A stretch of 64,000 nucleotides of DNA from Sarocladium kiliense. Lineage: Eukaryota; Ascomycota; Sordariomycetes; Hypocreales; Sarocladiaceae. The position numbers and the translations under genes were made by a program. Position 1 is the stretch's first letter. Every line of letters begins with the position of its first letter. Below the pieces are notes generated by a model. That model was not told the DNA's origin. It saw only the letters and a list, made by a program, of their open reading frames with translations, and did not search any database. The DNA is taken from positions 434,001 to 498,000 of the forward strand of contig JAUZTG010000042.1 of assembly GCA_030734395.1 (NCBI GenBank). The letters run 5' to 3'. Positions 31,870 to 43,309 of this stretch are shown one piece after another.

Positions 31870-33732
31870 TCATCGTCGCTGCATCTTCACGTTGATATCA
31901 TCCACGAACGTGAACCACCACCACCGAGGCGACCATTGCTTACTGTCAGCATCAAGCTCGATCTGTAAACGGAGTCAGCAAGAGTGAATTGTTTGCCATC
32001 TTCCCATCCAACTCACATCATAGTGGCTAAAGAGCGTCGCTGTGATCTTGTGTAGCTCGATTGATGCCAAGTGCTGGCCCGTGCAGACTCTCCTGCCCGC
32101 ACCGAAAGTGAAGTCAAACTCCTTCATCCGCTTCAGTCGAAGGGCAAACTCATCCTCACTCTCGCCGTCTGCCCGAAGCCAGCGCTCTGGTCGGTACGTG
32201 TCCGAGTCTTCGCCGTAGACACTCTTGTCTCGAGATGATACCCAGGCGCTGATGCCAATCTTGGTACCGGGAGCGATGAACCGACCATCGGATAGTGTCA
32301 AGCCTTCAGCTGGGACGATTCGTTCGAGAATGCCACCGATTACAGGGTGCATGCGTTGTCCCTGTTTTACAAAGGATTAGTGTCAGTATTGGGTGAACAG
32401 GCTGGGAAGGCAGTGTCGCAAACCTCTTTGATGCAAGCTTTTAGATACGGTAGGTCCGTCGTCTGCTTGTACTGAGTTGGAAACGACAGGTTCGCTCCAT
32501 CGAGCTCCTGTTGCAGCTTCTTGTGGACCTCGGGATTGCTCAGGATGTACCACACGATGGCCTTCTGAACAATCGCCGTCGTGTCTGCCCCAGCGAGAAC
32601 CTGCTACTGTTAGTCGGGACCCAGAGTAAGCTGTAGATGCTAACTCACATTCATCATGAGGTAGCTGACCACCGTGTTGTCGTCGACTACTCCTGGGTTC
32701 TGCTCCTTGATGGAAAGGAAGTTGTCCAGGAAGTCTTCCGTCGACCGCGCCTTTGAAGAAGAGATACGTTCCATGACTCTCGCATAGCAGTAGTACGCCA
32801 CGTTCTCAAAGGTTGCGAATTTGATCGGGCACCACGGGTTCTTCCCAAGGGCTCGATCAAGCCAAGGCATCTGACCAATCTGCCACTCAGTCAGTCTTTG
32901 TTTGTCATACAACGGCGTACTAGGCCGACTTACACAGCCAAGGTAGCGCATTGTCCGCTCGCCAGTGTGGATCAGGCCTTGGACGTCAGTGCCGGACTTC
33001 AGGAATCCCATGTCCTGGCTGAATGTCACAGCCCAATCGAACTCCCATGCGCCTGAGAACTCATCAGCTTTGGTCCTTGAAGACATGTAGAATGCCACGT
33101 ACAGAACTCAATCCACTGGGCCAGGTCAACCACCTTCCCTGCATTTTCATTGTCCATGAACCTGGCCTCCAGCTGCTCACACAGAAGTGCGACGGTCTGA
33201 TCCGACAGGCCTTCCTTCGCAAGTACCTCGTTTGGTGAGAAGAACTTCGCGAAGGGTTTCATGTAAGTCGCATGAAACGTGTTGTTCCGGGTGCTGAACA
33301 CATTCTCGATTCTTTGTCCGTTGGACACAGCATCTCCAACTTCATAAAAGTCACTCTAGGATAGTCATCAGTAACGGCGGCAATGTACAATGTACGTCAC
33401 GACTAAAATGAGAGTAAAGTCACCTTGACATAATCACCACGAGTCGAGTAGATGGTCTTGATGAGAGCTGGGTCACTGATGCTGATCATGTTTGGTCCAA
33501 TCCGCACCGCCGTTCCATATCTCGCATGGAGCTCCTGATGCGACTTGATCTGCGTAGTTGAGAAGTAATCCCAGACCCGCCAGAAATCAGTGAACTTGGC
33601 CAGTAGAGGCCCTGGGAAGGACCTCAGGGGAGAAGTGAGGTACGCGTATCCCAGATGGCACACCACCAACGTGCCTCCCACGATGGCGGCCTTGGTAGCC
33701 ACAGGACTGTTTGCCACGTCCGAGAGCTGCAT
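31870..33732 (-). CDS. Cytochrome P450 (pisatin-demethylase-like group)
   Basis: Seven exons: 33732-33424, 33355-33103, 33052-32934, 32879-32649, 32600-32424, 32361-32017 and 31962-31870, 508 aa. An N-terminal anchor (ATKAAIVGGTLVVCHLGYAYL) is followed by a proline hinge (SPLRSFPGP). The I-helix motif is AGADTT, the K-helix ExxR is EGQR and spans intron 5, the meander is YRPERW, and the heme loop is FGAGRRVCTG with the Cys ligand. Intron 3 (32933-32880, 54 bp) is stop-free and in frame, and splicing gives RYLGCIGQMPWLDRALGKNPW, as in related enzymes. Five of the six donors are GTRNGT or GTGACT-like; intron 5 begins GTTTGC and is the weakest. The overall pattern (SISDP.LI..IY, Y.K SDFY) resembles fungal P450s related to pisatin demethylase. 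Substrate unknown; the facing acyltransferase may share a pathway. Confidence 0.9.
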
Positions 33733-35138
33733 AATGGCGGTCTCAGAGATCTACGATTCAGTGAAAGAAAGAAAGGGGCAAACGTAAAAGCACGAAGCAA
33801 AGAGAGGATGAGGAGTCGGGGTAACAGATATTGGGCGACAAACAAACGAGGGAAGAGAGAACATGGAAGCGATACGACCTACCCATTCAAGTAGCACACC
33901 ATATACGCCCATCGACGATGAATTGAACCAAGGCCTGGTCCAGCTCCTGCATTGGACCCTGGTCATCAAGCTCGCAATCAACCATACAAAGCACGCCGAT
34001 TTCCGAGACGCCAAGGGGAGGCACACTCTGGGCGTGGAGGGCAGCCCCTTGAATTGCAACTCAGCTCTGGGGATCCGCGCCTCTTTCAGCCCTGCTAATC
34101 TTGCTCAATACAACACAAGGTGGGAAAAAGCCACAACTCCAAAGACGGGTATGAGTGGCAACGAACACGGGCCATTCTCTCCATGCGGGTGTTGCCGCTC
34201 TGGTACTTAGCTTCATCTGCAGGCCGATGCGGGAAGAGGGGCCGCAACCAGATCCCTGACTTGAGGGGATACGTTGGTTGGCTAACCTGGTTCATGGGCT
34301 TCGGAACAAGTATAGAAAGCTGGACTCGGCTAGCTATCGCTTGGTTCAGAAGCACAGTTAGAAATCCTGTGATTCGTGGTAAGGCCAAGCGCAGGGCTGC
34401 ACGGAGTGATTGCTTGATCACATTGCATTTGGACATTTCTGAACAACCCCTGCCTTGGTCTCTCAAGCGACAAATGAGGACTGCGGTTCGTATGTACTGT
34501 CGTGTCTGCAGACTGTGCCGTCTTGCTGGATAACGCCCCCACGGAATCCCGACACTTCAGTTGCACTGTGGCTTCAGCTTGCATGAATGCGCGGGATGCT
34601 GAGGGCAATGCCTAGACACGGGCTCGATTCGTTCCAGCAAATGTATCGGCATGATTTTGTACAGAGGAGCAATTGCCTTTGATGGCGCTGGGGATTCAAA
34701 TTCTATGTCCAACGTCGATTGAAATAGTGGGACATAGATGTGCGCATCTTTAATTCTGGCGTTGTATGCCTTGTGCCTTTTCAACGCAACCAGGACTCGA
34801 GCGTGGCGATTTTGCTTCTTTGGTGACAAGTCATCCCGTGATCGGCAGGACTTTGCTCCTTGTTCCATCTCCTATGCCTGGCATGCCCAGCGTCTGCCCT
34901 GACAGGGATTCAACGTGGCTTGATTCAAACGTGATTTTGCTTTTGCTGTTCCGTTAACAGCTGTGCCGTTCTTCATTCTCCAGCCGAGCGGCTCTTTTTC
35001 AGGAGTCATATATGAAAGTCGTCGGCATTTGTCGACCCTCGGTGCATGCTGTGCTTGTCACGGGAGATGTCTTCGATATTGCACGGTGCTGGCAGAAGTT
35101 CTTCGCAGTCACTTTGATTCTCCACACAGTCACTGACG
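33733..35138. other. Intergenic, about 1.4 kb, no supported gene
   Basis: Divergent upstream region of the P450 (-) and the rhodopsin-domain gene (+). Open frames at 33863-34210 and 34120-34533 have composition and lengths expected by chance and no motif. Confidence 0.45.
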
Positions 35139-36463
35139 ATGGGTTCGTACGGCGGCCGGGGGCCGACTGTGAATGCAGTTTTATGGGTTGAGACCCTACT
35201 TGGATTCTGCTTCACTGCTGCTCGAGTATACACTCGGAAGAGGATTCAACATAGCCTGGGGTGGGACGATGCTATGCTTGTGGCAACCTGCGTGAGTTCA
35301 ATTGCCTCTTGAGTTCTTGAATAGGGGCTCACCGAAACTATCAGGCCCTGCTTGCAGCCTACGCGTGTGCTATCACAGTCGCGACAGGATACGGACTCGG
35401 ACGTCGACGTGCAGAAATCCCACCGGAGGATTACATCCAAGCCAACAAATTTGAGGTCATCGGACAGGGTATCTGTATCTTCAACCTCGTCACAGCCAAA
35501 GCCGCTGTTGGCTTCTTCCTGCTTCGCATAGTCTTCAAGATCTGGCACAAAGTGTTGATCTGGCTCTGCATCATTTCAAACGCCGCCCTTGCGATTTGGG
35601 GCACCATTGCGGTCTTCATACAGTGCACACCAGTCACAAAAGTGTGGAACTTTGCGGTCCCAGGCGAATGCTGGCTTGACTTTGCAACTACTGGACTAGT
35701 TGTATCAGGTACGTTCTGCTCCTTTCTGTATCCGGGTGCGGATTCTTACAATATTACAGCCTATGCCGTGGCCATGGACTTCACCCTTGCTCTGGCACCA
35801 TGCTTCATCATCTGGGAGCTGAACATGAAGCGGAAGGAGAAGCTTGTCATCATATCCGGTCTGAGTCTAGGTGTCTTGTAGGCCTTGCTGGTCTGGGTTC
35901 CGTGACTTCTGAACTGACCGAAAGGAATAGTGCTGGCCTCTGTGGCATACTGCGAACTGTGGCACTGAAGAGCCTCAGATCTTTTGACGAGTATATCTGT
36001 AAGAACAATTTTCGACTTCGTTAATCATTCAATCTGGAAGCGAAACTGATGTCTCTCTCCCTCAGATGACACTGTCGACATGCTGATCTACTCCGGCACC
36101 GAAAACTTCGTCACCATAATGTGTGCATCCATCCCCGTCCTCCGACCGCTATACATCAAACTGCGGAACCGAACCCAGACCAGTTCAACCGATGCCTCAT
36201 TCGGTCAAGAAAGCTATCAGATGAAACGATTTGGCAGTAAAGATCCTGAAGCTGTCATCTGCGTTCCTTCTCGTGGGATTATGGAAACAAAGATCTATTC
36301 CAGCAGTCATCGACATGATACGGCAGGGGATAATGCCAGTGAGGAGACTATTCTCAGAGACTCAAAAGTGCAGAGTGTGCAGAACAATGAGGTGTATTAT
36401 CACACGGAAATTACTCGCAACTACTCAGATGCGAGGGTGGCACAACGGAGCTCACAAATCTGA
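35139..36463 (+). CDS. Fungal rhodopsin-domain integral membrane protein
   Basis: Seven-helix plasma-membrane-type protein of the large fungal family annotated as rhodopsin domain (SAT4-like); these do not bind retinal, and most have no known ligand. Five exons: 35139-35291, 35345-35708, 35760-35877, 35931-35998 and 36066-36463, 366 aa. Family text is clear: VLWVETLLGFCFTAARVYTRKRI, HSLGWDDAML, ATGYGLGRR, KAAVGFFLLRI, the CTPV.K.WNF...CW loop, AMDFTLALAPCFIIWELNM, SLGVFAGLCGILRTVAL and a final hydrophobic YSGTENFVTIMCASIPVLRPL. Intron 2 (51 bp) is stop-free and in frame; the others shift frame. The start ATG (MGSYGGRGPTVN) is short of the usual longer N-terminus but fits. The C-terminal 110 residues are a polar cytoplasmic tail. 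Confidence 0.88.
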
Positions 36464-37382
36464 GCAGCGCCTTTGATTGCTACCATCTAGCTTTTACATC
36501 TTACAAGAGATCAATATAAACTCATCGTTCCTGCTGCCTTGCCCAAGTTGTCTCTTAGGGCTCTGTTAGGGGCTAGTTCATGATTAGGATCCGAAATGAA
36601 CCGATAGCTATGGAACAACAGTGCACTCGACTTTAAGAAGTCGAAACAGCTGATTACCAAAAGTTCTATGCAAAACACACCAAGTTGAGCCTTCCCCAGA
36701 GCTTCCGAGCTCACTATGGTACATCTACACCCATCGAGGAACGACCACATTCTCAGTCGTAGGTTTTCCATAATAGTGATGGTTGTAACCATCTTCGGGA
36801 GATCTTGCCTTCCATCATCCCTTATTCCTTGCACTGAAACTCCCGAAGACGGCAGTTACAAGATTCAAGACCACCCATGTATTTTACATCATCGTCCTTC
36901 TCAAGCAATCTGGCAGTAGACACCTGGGAGCAACCCCCCAACGACTTGATGACTTTCTGACGAGCGAAGGATTCTGTAGATTAAACGGGATTGGATTTGA
37001 ATAAAGGTGGAATGGCTAACAAAATTTGTGTGGATATCGCTGGCGGGCGAAGGCCTCGTGTTCTGGATTGGGTTTGTGACTTGGCTCACACTCCCTTGCT
37101 GCTGAGAGCAAAATGATGCATCAACGGTCACGAAGGCCACACAAGCATTCTGCAGCAGTATAAAGGCGCTTGAACCCTCTGGTCTCGGCCTGTGTCGTTG
37201 AGATCACAGCATGTCTTTACCAGGCCTCCGTTCATCCAGCGCAGGTGCCCGCTTCACCCGGAGCCACGAGACCCAGACGACGTGAGGGAAGTTGTTCCGA
37301 GTGTGATTTTGGGCATTCTATCATGAAACTCAAGTCGTTCTATTCATGTTCTAAATTCTTAATTCGTCTTCTCACATCAACC
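36464..37382. other. Intergenic, no gene seen
   Basis: Convergent spacer downstream of the rhodopsin-domain gene and of the S1/P1 nuclease gene. A TATAAAGG sequence near 37158 precedes a long open frame that is antisense to the nuclease and judged a shadow. Confidence 0.4.
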
Positions 37383-38424
37383 TTAGGCGCCACTGTTGGG
37401 CCCGCCAACCCAGCTCGGCACCAGGTCCAGGACAACATCCCGCTCATGGAAGCAGTTCTCAACGAGCTTATTGAACCAAGTGGCAATCCTAATAATGGCC
37501 TTTGCGATCTGGATCTCAGCAATCGGCCATGCACCAGCCGCATAACCACTGGTCAGGAGATCAGTAGCGTTGAAGTCCTGGCTGAACGCGTAGTCGCAGT
37601 TCCACTCGTTGGAGTCGCGAGCCCAGGCGAGGGCACACGCGACGGGCGTTCCGGGGTTGCTGCAGGTCGTCATCTCAGACTTGGGGACGAAGAGCTTGTC
37701 GGCTTTGAGGCGGTCGACGAGGTTCTCAAAGTACGGGTCAATGCCGTCGCGGCTGAATGCTGTGACGTTGGCGAGGGTGTAGACGATGCGCCCGTCCCAG
37801 ATGGCATGGAGGTTTGTCTCAACGCCGCCGAAGACGACGGGATGGTCGTTTCCACCACGAGCTTGGCCAGTGACATGCATAGGCTGAGCAATGTCCTGAG
37901 TGAAGTGGGTGATGAACTTGACAGCATTGGCGCACTTTGTGTCAGTTGTGTTCCTGCGGCCAAACTTGGCGTCCTTGATGCAGCCCTTGAGGGTCTGGGT
38001 CTCATTGGCGAGGGCAGAGACGATACAGCCGTCAGCAGTGCAATCCCGGTTCAGGTAGAGGTTGCAGAACTTTGGCGGATCATCGGCGCCGTTGATCCAA
38101 TGCCAGGTGGTGGTGTGACGACCCTCTGGCTCTCCACGATGCTGGTCCGCCCATGCAGCGATGCGACCAAGGCTGCCCTCAGCTTCAGGCTCAAGAATGC
38201 CGCTGATGATCTCCTTGGCTTCTGGCGAGAGGAACTGTTCCGCCGCATAGCCGATCTGGTGATGAACTATAAATCGAGGAATTAGCAACAATTTCTCGAC
38301 GCGATTTACCGAGTACATGGGGTGCTGGTCAGTGACATCAGCGTGTTTGTGGCGTACCATCGGTGTTCCAAGCCAGCGCAGGGGCGGCCAAGCCGGCGAG
38401 AGTTGCAACAGTGACAGCGCGCAT
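37383..38424 (-). CDS. Secreted S1/P1-type zinc nuclease
   Basis: Single-strand-specific nuclease with a trinuclear zinc site, secreted to degrade RNA and ssDNA. Exons 38424-38358 and 38266-37383 give 316 aa. The signal peptide MRAVTVATLAGLAAPALA leaves Trp as the first mature residue, which is needed because its backbone binds zinc; splicing (91-bp intron) produces AWNTDVHHQIGYAAEQFL. Further zinc ligands: HTTTWHWIN, HFTQDIAQPMHV and NLHAIWDG. Six cysteines (FCNLYLNRDC, GC, KC, TTC and VAC, NC) can pair as in the family. The mRNA leader is C/T-rich, ending near a GAACA-type short repeat (38507-38530). A 371-aa open frame on the other strand covers the same DNA and is a coding shadow. Confidence 0.92.
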
Positions 38425-39500
38425 CTTGACTTCTGGGACTTTGTTTGAACAGTTTGACCAAGGTGAGAATTGAAAGAGACGAAGTCTGGGAAAGAAAGGA
38501 AGAAAGAACAGAACAGAACAGAACAGAAAACAAAGCCTCGTGGCAATCAGTCCGTCGCTGGAAATTTCAACGTCTTGTCATCTCTTCTCTCCTTCCTTTC
38601 TAGGTAAAACAACGCCGAGCTAGCATGCGTCCCCAGCTTCGGTCGCGTCGGTCCCTCGCGCACTGATTCCCCCAATCTCGCCCGCTAATTTGGCAGATCG
38701 CTGTCCTGCCCAGATGGAAACCCGGTCATGATCCACGTTTGTCGCTGGGTTGTTCCTGATAAGCCACATGGCAGGGAACTTGTGAGTCGACTGCCAAGGC
38801 GGAGGTCTCCGGATTCCCGGGAGGGCCAACCTACACTGGTGTCTGCTGGGCTGTCGCCATGTTGCCAACGTTGTCAATAGATGCGTCAGCATTGATATAG
38901 GAAACAAAAGCCAGTGCAGTTTTATGCAAGTCTAAAGCCATAGGCACTGCCTCTATCTGACATAGGTAATTAGCAAGGCACTCGCGTGGGTCTGGGATGG
39001 CTGTTGTCCCGCCTCACCACCTCAACCATGGCCAGCCAGTGCAAGCACATCTCCCAGTTATTCGGACAGAATGGTTTGCGCCATATCCTGTTGAGCCAGC
39101 CACGATCTTTGGTAAGGTTTTATGGCAAGCCATGCCATGGTGCCTCGAAGCACGTGTTGATGTGTCGTAGGATGAAGCTTCAGTGGCATGGTCTAAGTTT
39201 AAACCGAGAAGCTGGTCGGTCGCCTTCAGCTTATTTCAAGCATCGCGTGTCCTAAGTAAAATTGAATGCACGATCGAATAGGCATACTTCATATGGCTTC
39301 TTATTCTGTGTCCAACGAACTCTGTCGATGTCTACCCATATATAAGCACGGTGAGGCTGCCTGGCAAGGAAAGCATTCACGAACTTCAGCCTCTACCGCC
39401 GCGGCTTGAGCATTCTTCACAAAGAAACATCTTCAAACACTCGAGACGGCAAAACTGCGTTATAGGTTCCTCTCGAACCGAACCCTTCAGTCCATCAACT
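38425..39500. promoter_or_regulatory. Divergent promoter region with TATA box
   Basis: Between the nuclease (-) and the unknown 199-aa gene (+). It holds AGAAC-like short tandem units at about 38507-38530 and a TATATAAG box at 39339-39346, about 155 nt before the ATG at 39501. No gene was seen. Confidence 0.45.
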
Positions 39501-40100
39501 ATGGCCAGCCTCATGCCCACCACCATACAGCCACCGTCGTGTCCTGCGGCGCAAGATGCAGAGCCTGCATACGAGCCGAACGACCTCGAGGCCTGGGCCG
39601 AGGCATTTGGCAGCTACAACGTTCGCTTCGACTACAAATTCAAGGACCACAAGTCTCCTGATGGCTGGCATGCCGTCTTGCTCGTAAGGGCCAAGAGCAT
39701 CGAAAAGTTAATGAAATGTGGATTCCACGTAACTGAGGCCAATGTTCGGAAGCACAACGGACCTGTCATAACCAAGTACCACGATGACTGGTCTGACTTC
39801 ACGAAAACAAAATGGAAAGCGATGAGGGCCTTCGATGTTGGCGACCTCGCTCTCGCCCAAAATTGGAAGGCGATGCTTTGGGTGTACGCCGAGGGATTCG
39901 AACCACTCTCGAAATTCCGGATCACGGAACTGTCCTTTGACAATTGCAGCCGGGTTGATGTCTGGTCGAAAGGGCGTACAGTATATCATTACAGCTCGGT
40001 GAGCCCAGAGGATAGTTTCAATGCATTGTACGATACTCTGCCTCTCAGTGGACTATGGCCTTGGCCCAAGGAAGGCGGAGGGGTCCCAAGGCGTGGATGA
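39501..40100 (+). CDS. Hypothetical protein, 199 aa
   Basis: I do not recognise the family. The ATG giving MASLMPTTIQPPSC is chosen because it is the first ATG after the TATA box; the frame runs further upstream only through non-ATG codons. Residues 1-30 are polar and Pro/Ala-rich. Residues 35-170 look like a compact folded domain rich in Trp, Lys and aromatic residues (DLEAWAEAFGSYNVRFDYKFKDH, GWHAVLLVRAKSIEKL, ITKYHDDWSDFTKTKWKAM, NWKAMLWVYAEGFEPLSKF). The end is WPWPKEGGGVPRRG. No signal peptide, membrane segment or cysteine pattern. Intronless. Coding status rests on length, ATG, TATA box and protein-like composition. Confidence 0.6.
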   Translation: MASLMPTTIQPPSCPAAQDAEPAYEPNDLEAWAEAFGSYNVRFDYKFKDHKSPDGWHAVLLVRAKSIEKLMKCGFHVTEANVRKHNGPVITKYHDDWSDFTKTKWKAMRAFDVGDLALAQNWKAMLWVYAEGFEPLSKFRITELSFDNCSRVDVWSKGRTVYHYSSVSPEDSFNALYDTLPLSGLWPWPKEGGGVPRRG

Positions 40101-40317
40101 GGGGATTGAGGCTCAGGACTTGAACTTGAGAGAACTTGAAAGGGTTTCTCTGGCCAAGGGGGCATCATTGATTATGTGTGATAGCAAGGCGTTAGAATAA
40201 TAGAACGATATTCACAAAGTCTGAGCAGCCTGAACGGTATGTACAGCCCACAAGAAAGCGCGCGTCGCAACATATTCAGATCGTGTTGAGCATGACGGCA
40301 GTTTCCCGCCAACTGGC

Positions 40318-41701
40318 CTAGTCCAGCTTCGCGATTCGTCCGTTAACCTGCGCAGCATAAGCCTTCCGAGCCGTCCCAGGCATAGGAGTAACAGAGTCAT
40401 AATTACACGTAGGACACGAAGTCTTGTCATTCGGCGTCGCCGGGTACCAATCCTGCCCATAAGTCGAGTTCAAGGACACCTCGCCCACCGCGTCCCCAGA
40501 CTCGAGCCGAATCCACGTATCGACTTCCAGGTTCTGCAGTTTCTCTTGTGATACGAGGACCTGGCGTGCGCCACGGATCCAGTTGCCGTAGCCGCCGTAG
40601 CCTGTGTGTTGGCCGAAGCAGAGGTTGATGCCGTTGCCTTCAACAGTCATACCGGGAATAAGTTCATCCCATTTGTAACACCATGTGTCGCCGTGATCAT
40701 GACCGGAGAACACCGCCATCAAGCCAGGCGTCTCTGTAAGGGCCTTCATGAACGGCACATCTAATCCACCGTAGGCACATGTCCCATCGTCGTAACCCTC
40801 AGGACACCAACCCTGAGACTGAGTCGCAACTGGATAGTCATCGTTAATACCAGGCTCATAGTTTGGATGGACTTTCGAGATCGTTTGGAGCGCTTGTGAC
40901 GCATTGGTAGGGATATGCACAAAAGCCAAGGACGGGATCATCTTCCCATGTTTCTGCACCAGCGCGGCGTTGGTTTGCTGGAACCAGTTCACCACACTGA
41001 CGTCTACCCAGTTCGGCTTGCCCACGAGATCGCCGTTATCTTTCTTGACCTGGAACTCGAATCCGCCGCGGCTGTCGAAGAACCACAATAGAAGCCCCGG
41101 TGCGCAGGTCGCCTTGTCGGTACAATTATGGGGCATGACGGGCAGGTAGTAATTAGACACCCCGGCGTCATGCCCAGGTACCATATTTCGCGTAAAGGAA
41201 TTCGGCCAGCGATTCTCATGCTCAAGGATGGCCTCGCCACTAAGGTTATACTGGTGATCATGGTTGCCGTACGTCGACGCCCAAGGCAAGTTGCGAGCGA
41301 CCATGGGCCCCATCATCTGGTCGACAACAGCTGTGGCGTTATGCAAATACGCATTGTCTCCAGTGATGAGGTCGCCATTGAGGACGACGAGATCCGGGCG
41401 ATCAGAGTCAAGCACTTTTTCAATTACCTTGACGGTGTTGATATCCTGCTGAGGGCCCCAAGAGTCCCAGGCATCTGCAAGAGGTCAGTACAAACCATGT
41501 AACAAGTCATAAAATGACAAGAAGATTGAGCGACTATTTCTTACTTTCACCAAAATGCAAGTCCTCCATAATCGAGATCTGAAAAGTTCCATCCCTCTGG
41601 AACTTCAACGGACGTGGCGCGCATGTCTTATTGCGACTTGCGAGGCTCGTCTGCGCCGATGCGCTCACGACTGACGCAGATGCAAGTAAAGACAGCCACA
41701 T
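40318..41701 (-). CDS. Secreted calcineurin-like phosphoesterase (Dcr2/Sia1 type)
   Basis: Metallophosphatase with a dinuclear metal site. Exons 41701-41545 and 41474-40318 give 437 aa. The N-terminus is a signal peptide (MWLSLLASASVVSASA). Metal-binding blocks in order: IMEDLHFGE (DxH), VLNGDLITGDN (GD), STYGNHDHQYN (GNHD), SLAFVHIP and AVFSGHDHGDTW (GHDH). The order and spacing are those of the fungal Dcr2-related group. The 70-bp intron (GTAAGA donor, TACTGAC branch, TTGCAG acceptor) joins HFGE to NAWDSWGPQQDINTVKVIEKVL. Cysteines (CTDKATCAPG, CPEGYDDGTC, CPTC) fit a secreted enzyme. Possibly acquires phosphate from organic esters outside the cell; substrate not shown. Confidence 0.92.
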
Positions 41702-42452
41702 CTTGAAAACAACAATGGGCAGGGACACGCTGTAGATTCTTCGGCATCTTCCGGCGACCGCCAGTCCTGCCAGCCGTCCTGACTTATACCTTGTTCTCTC
41801 CCTTGGAACAATGCCCCTGACTTGATGTCTTGGGACTGGAACGTAGCATCCCAGCCCCGCATGATATTTGCTAACAAATGCGCAACCCCCCTTTTTCCTT
41901 TCGGGTTCTGTAAATGGATGGTGTTGTAATTTCTGCAGACTTTCATCTTTTGGGGCATCCAACCACTGGTGGTGTTGCTTTGGGGAACGTGCGCCCGGGA
42001 TAACCGGGTTGGATGCATGGGTGGGCTCGGAACAGCTCACCGAGCCGGTGATTAACGACAAGATGCCACGACCACGTGTAGAAACCTCTGAAAGAGACAC
42101 GGTAAGAAGATCTATAGGTCATGACCGTAACTTCTGTATTGCAAGTTCTTCGGACAAGTTCCTGTAGCTACACAGCCGAATTCTTCCACGCTATCCACTG
42201 ACAGCAGACCCCCAGACAGAAGGCCGCCTCACTTGCCTATTCTGGTAATCCCACAGGGCAGTGGCTCGCCTCTCATTCGTCTCGTTCAATATGTCGCGCA
42301 ACTCCATCATTGCAAGCCTTCAGGGTCTTTGATCATGCAAACCTCAAGCTTTGAACTTGTTGCCGATTTGCCGTGATGGCTTTGTCTGTAACAGCAAAAC
42401 AGCTAGCCCTCAAAACCTCCATGTCATCTCACTCGCAAGGCCGGGCCAGTCC
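41702..42452. other. Intergenic, no gene seen
   Basis: Upstream region of the phosphoesterase gene. Open frames on both strands are short or lack ATG starts; nothing was recognised. Confidence 0.4.
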
Positions 42453-43309
42453 TCATCTAGTGTTGTAATCGTGTACGCTGCACGGATTCTCCCGGCTTGT
42501 TCCACCGAGGCATGTGCACAGCTTCATCAACTTCTGACGTACCCTTTGCGCTTTGGTCGTTGAAGGTGATGTCTTCTTTGTAGATGTTTTCGTTGGTGTC
42601 TCCGGAGCCTTGTCGATCCTCGGGCGCTTTGAGGGGCTCGCTTGGCTTCCACAAGCTTCCTCATCGTTGTTGTAATCCGATTCCATTACGATGCCGGAGT
42701 CCGTACATGGGGGGGTAAAGGAAGAAAGATGGTGAGCGACTTTGACGATGCTTTCTCACTGGTGTCTGCGGTGCAATGTCGTTCTCTCCTTGCACATGGG
42801 TCAGGTTCTCTGAGACCCCTTGCTGCATTGTGCAGTCCTCCAGATGAGTCTGGTGCTCGGTTTCGATTTCGCACGATGAGACCTCAGTTTGTTCAATGCT
42901 AGACAGGAGTCTTGTCGCAAGCAGGAAAATGCAGCAGGTGCTCTTGGCCGAGCATCCTGAGGCTGTGTTGTATGCCCTCTGGCAGCCTCGCATGCGGGTG
43001 CCTAAGCCTCAAAGCATGGCGCAGTGCTCGGCTCGGGAAATAAATACCGAGATATTTTACATCCATGTGCATCGAGAGGCTGAGCTCAACCACGCGTGTT
43101 AGATCTTCTTGAATGGCTGTCAGCTTTGGCAAAGCCGCGTATCCCTCATAGCTCAGAGGTTCGTGAGGTAAGAAGGCTTGTATGTGGCGCGAGACACCTT
43201 GGATGAATGCGCCATCGATGGCCTCTTTTTCCCAGCTCAGCTCTTCCAGGAAGCGCCGATGGACGCGCAGTTGGGCGGAGATGGGTTTCTCAAGGTCGGA
43301 ACGGCTCAT
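42453..43309 (-). CDS. Hypothetical gene, exon structure unresolved
   Basis: The ATG at 43309 opens a frame of 136 codons (MSRSDLEKPISAQLRVHR..., helical, with Leu-rich stretches) ending at 42899. Two further protein-like pieces lie downstream on the same strand in other frames: one at about 42993-42700 (SSIEQTEVSSCEIETEH, THVQGENDIAPQTP) and one at about 42730-42453, with KRPRID, a run of Thr/Ser/Lys and an end CTCLGGTSRENPC. A 46-bp intron (GTATTT donor after codon YLG, GGCTTAG acceptor at about 43007) would link the first two pieces in frame. I could not find a good intron from the second to the third. It may be one three-exon gene for a nuclear protein, or two genes. No domain recognised. 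Confidence 0.35.

Noticed and set aside
33863..34533. Two overlapping frames of about 115-137 aa on the + strand
   Set aside because: No motif; they sit in the divergent promoter between the P450 and the rhodopsin-domain gene and fit chance expectation.
37170..38285. 371-aa open frame on the + strand, preceded by a TATAAAGG
   Set aside because: It lies fully antisense to the S1/P1 nuclease, whose zinc ligands and splice site are clear; it is a codon-bias shadow without a domain.
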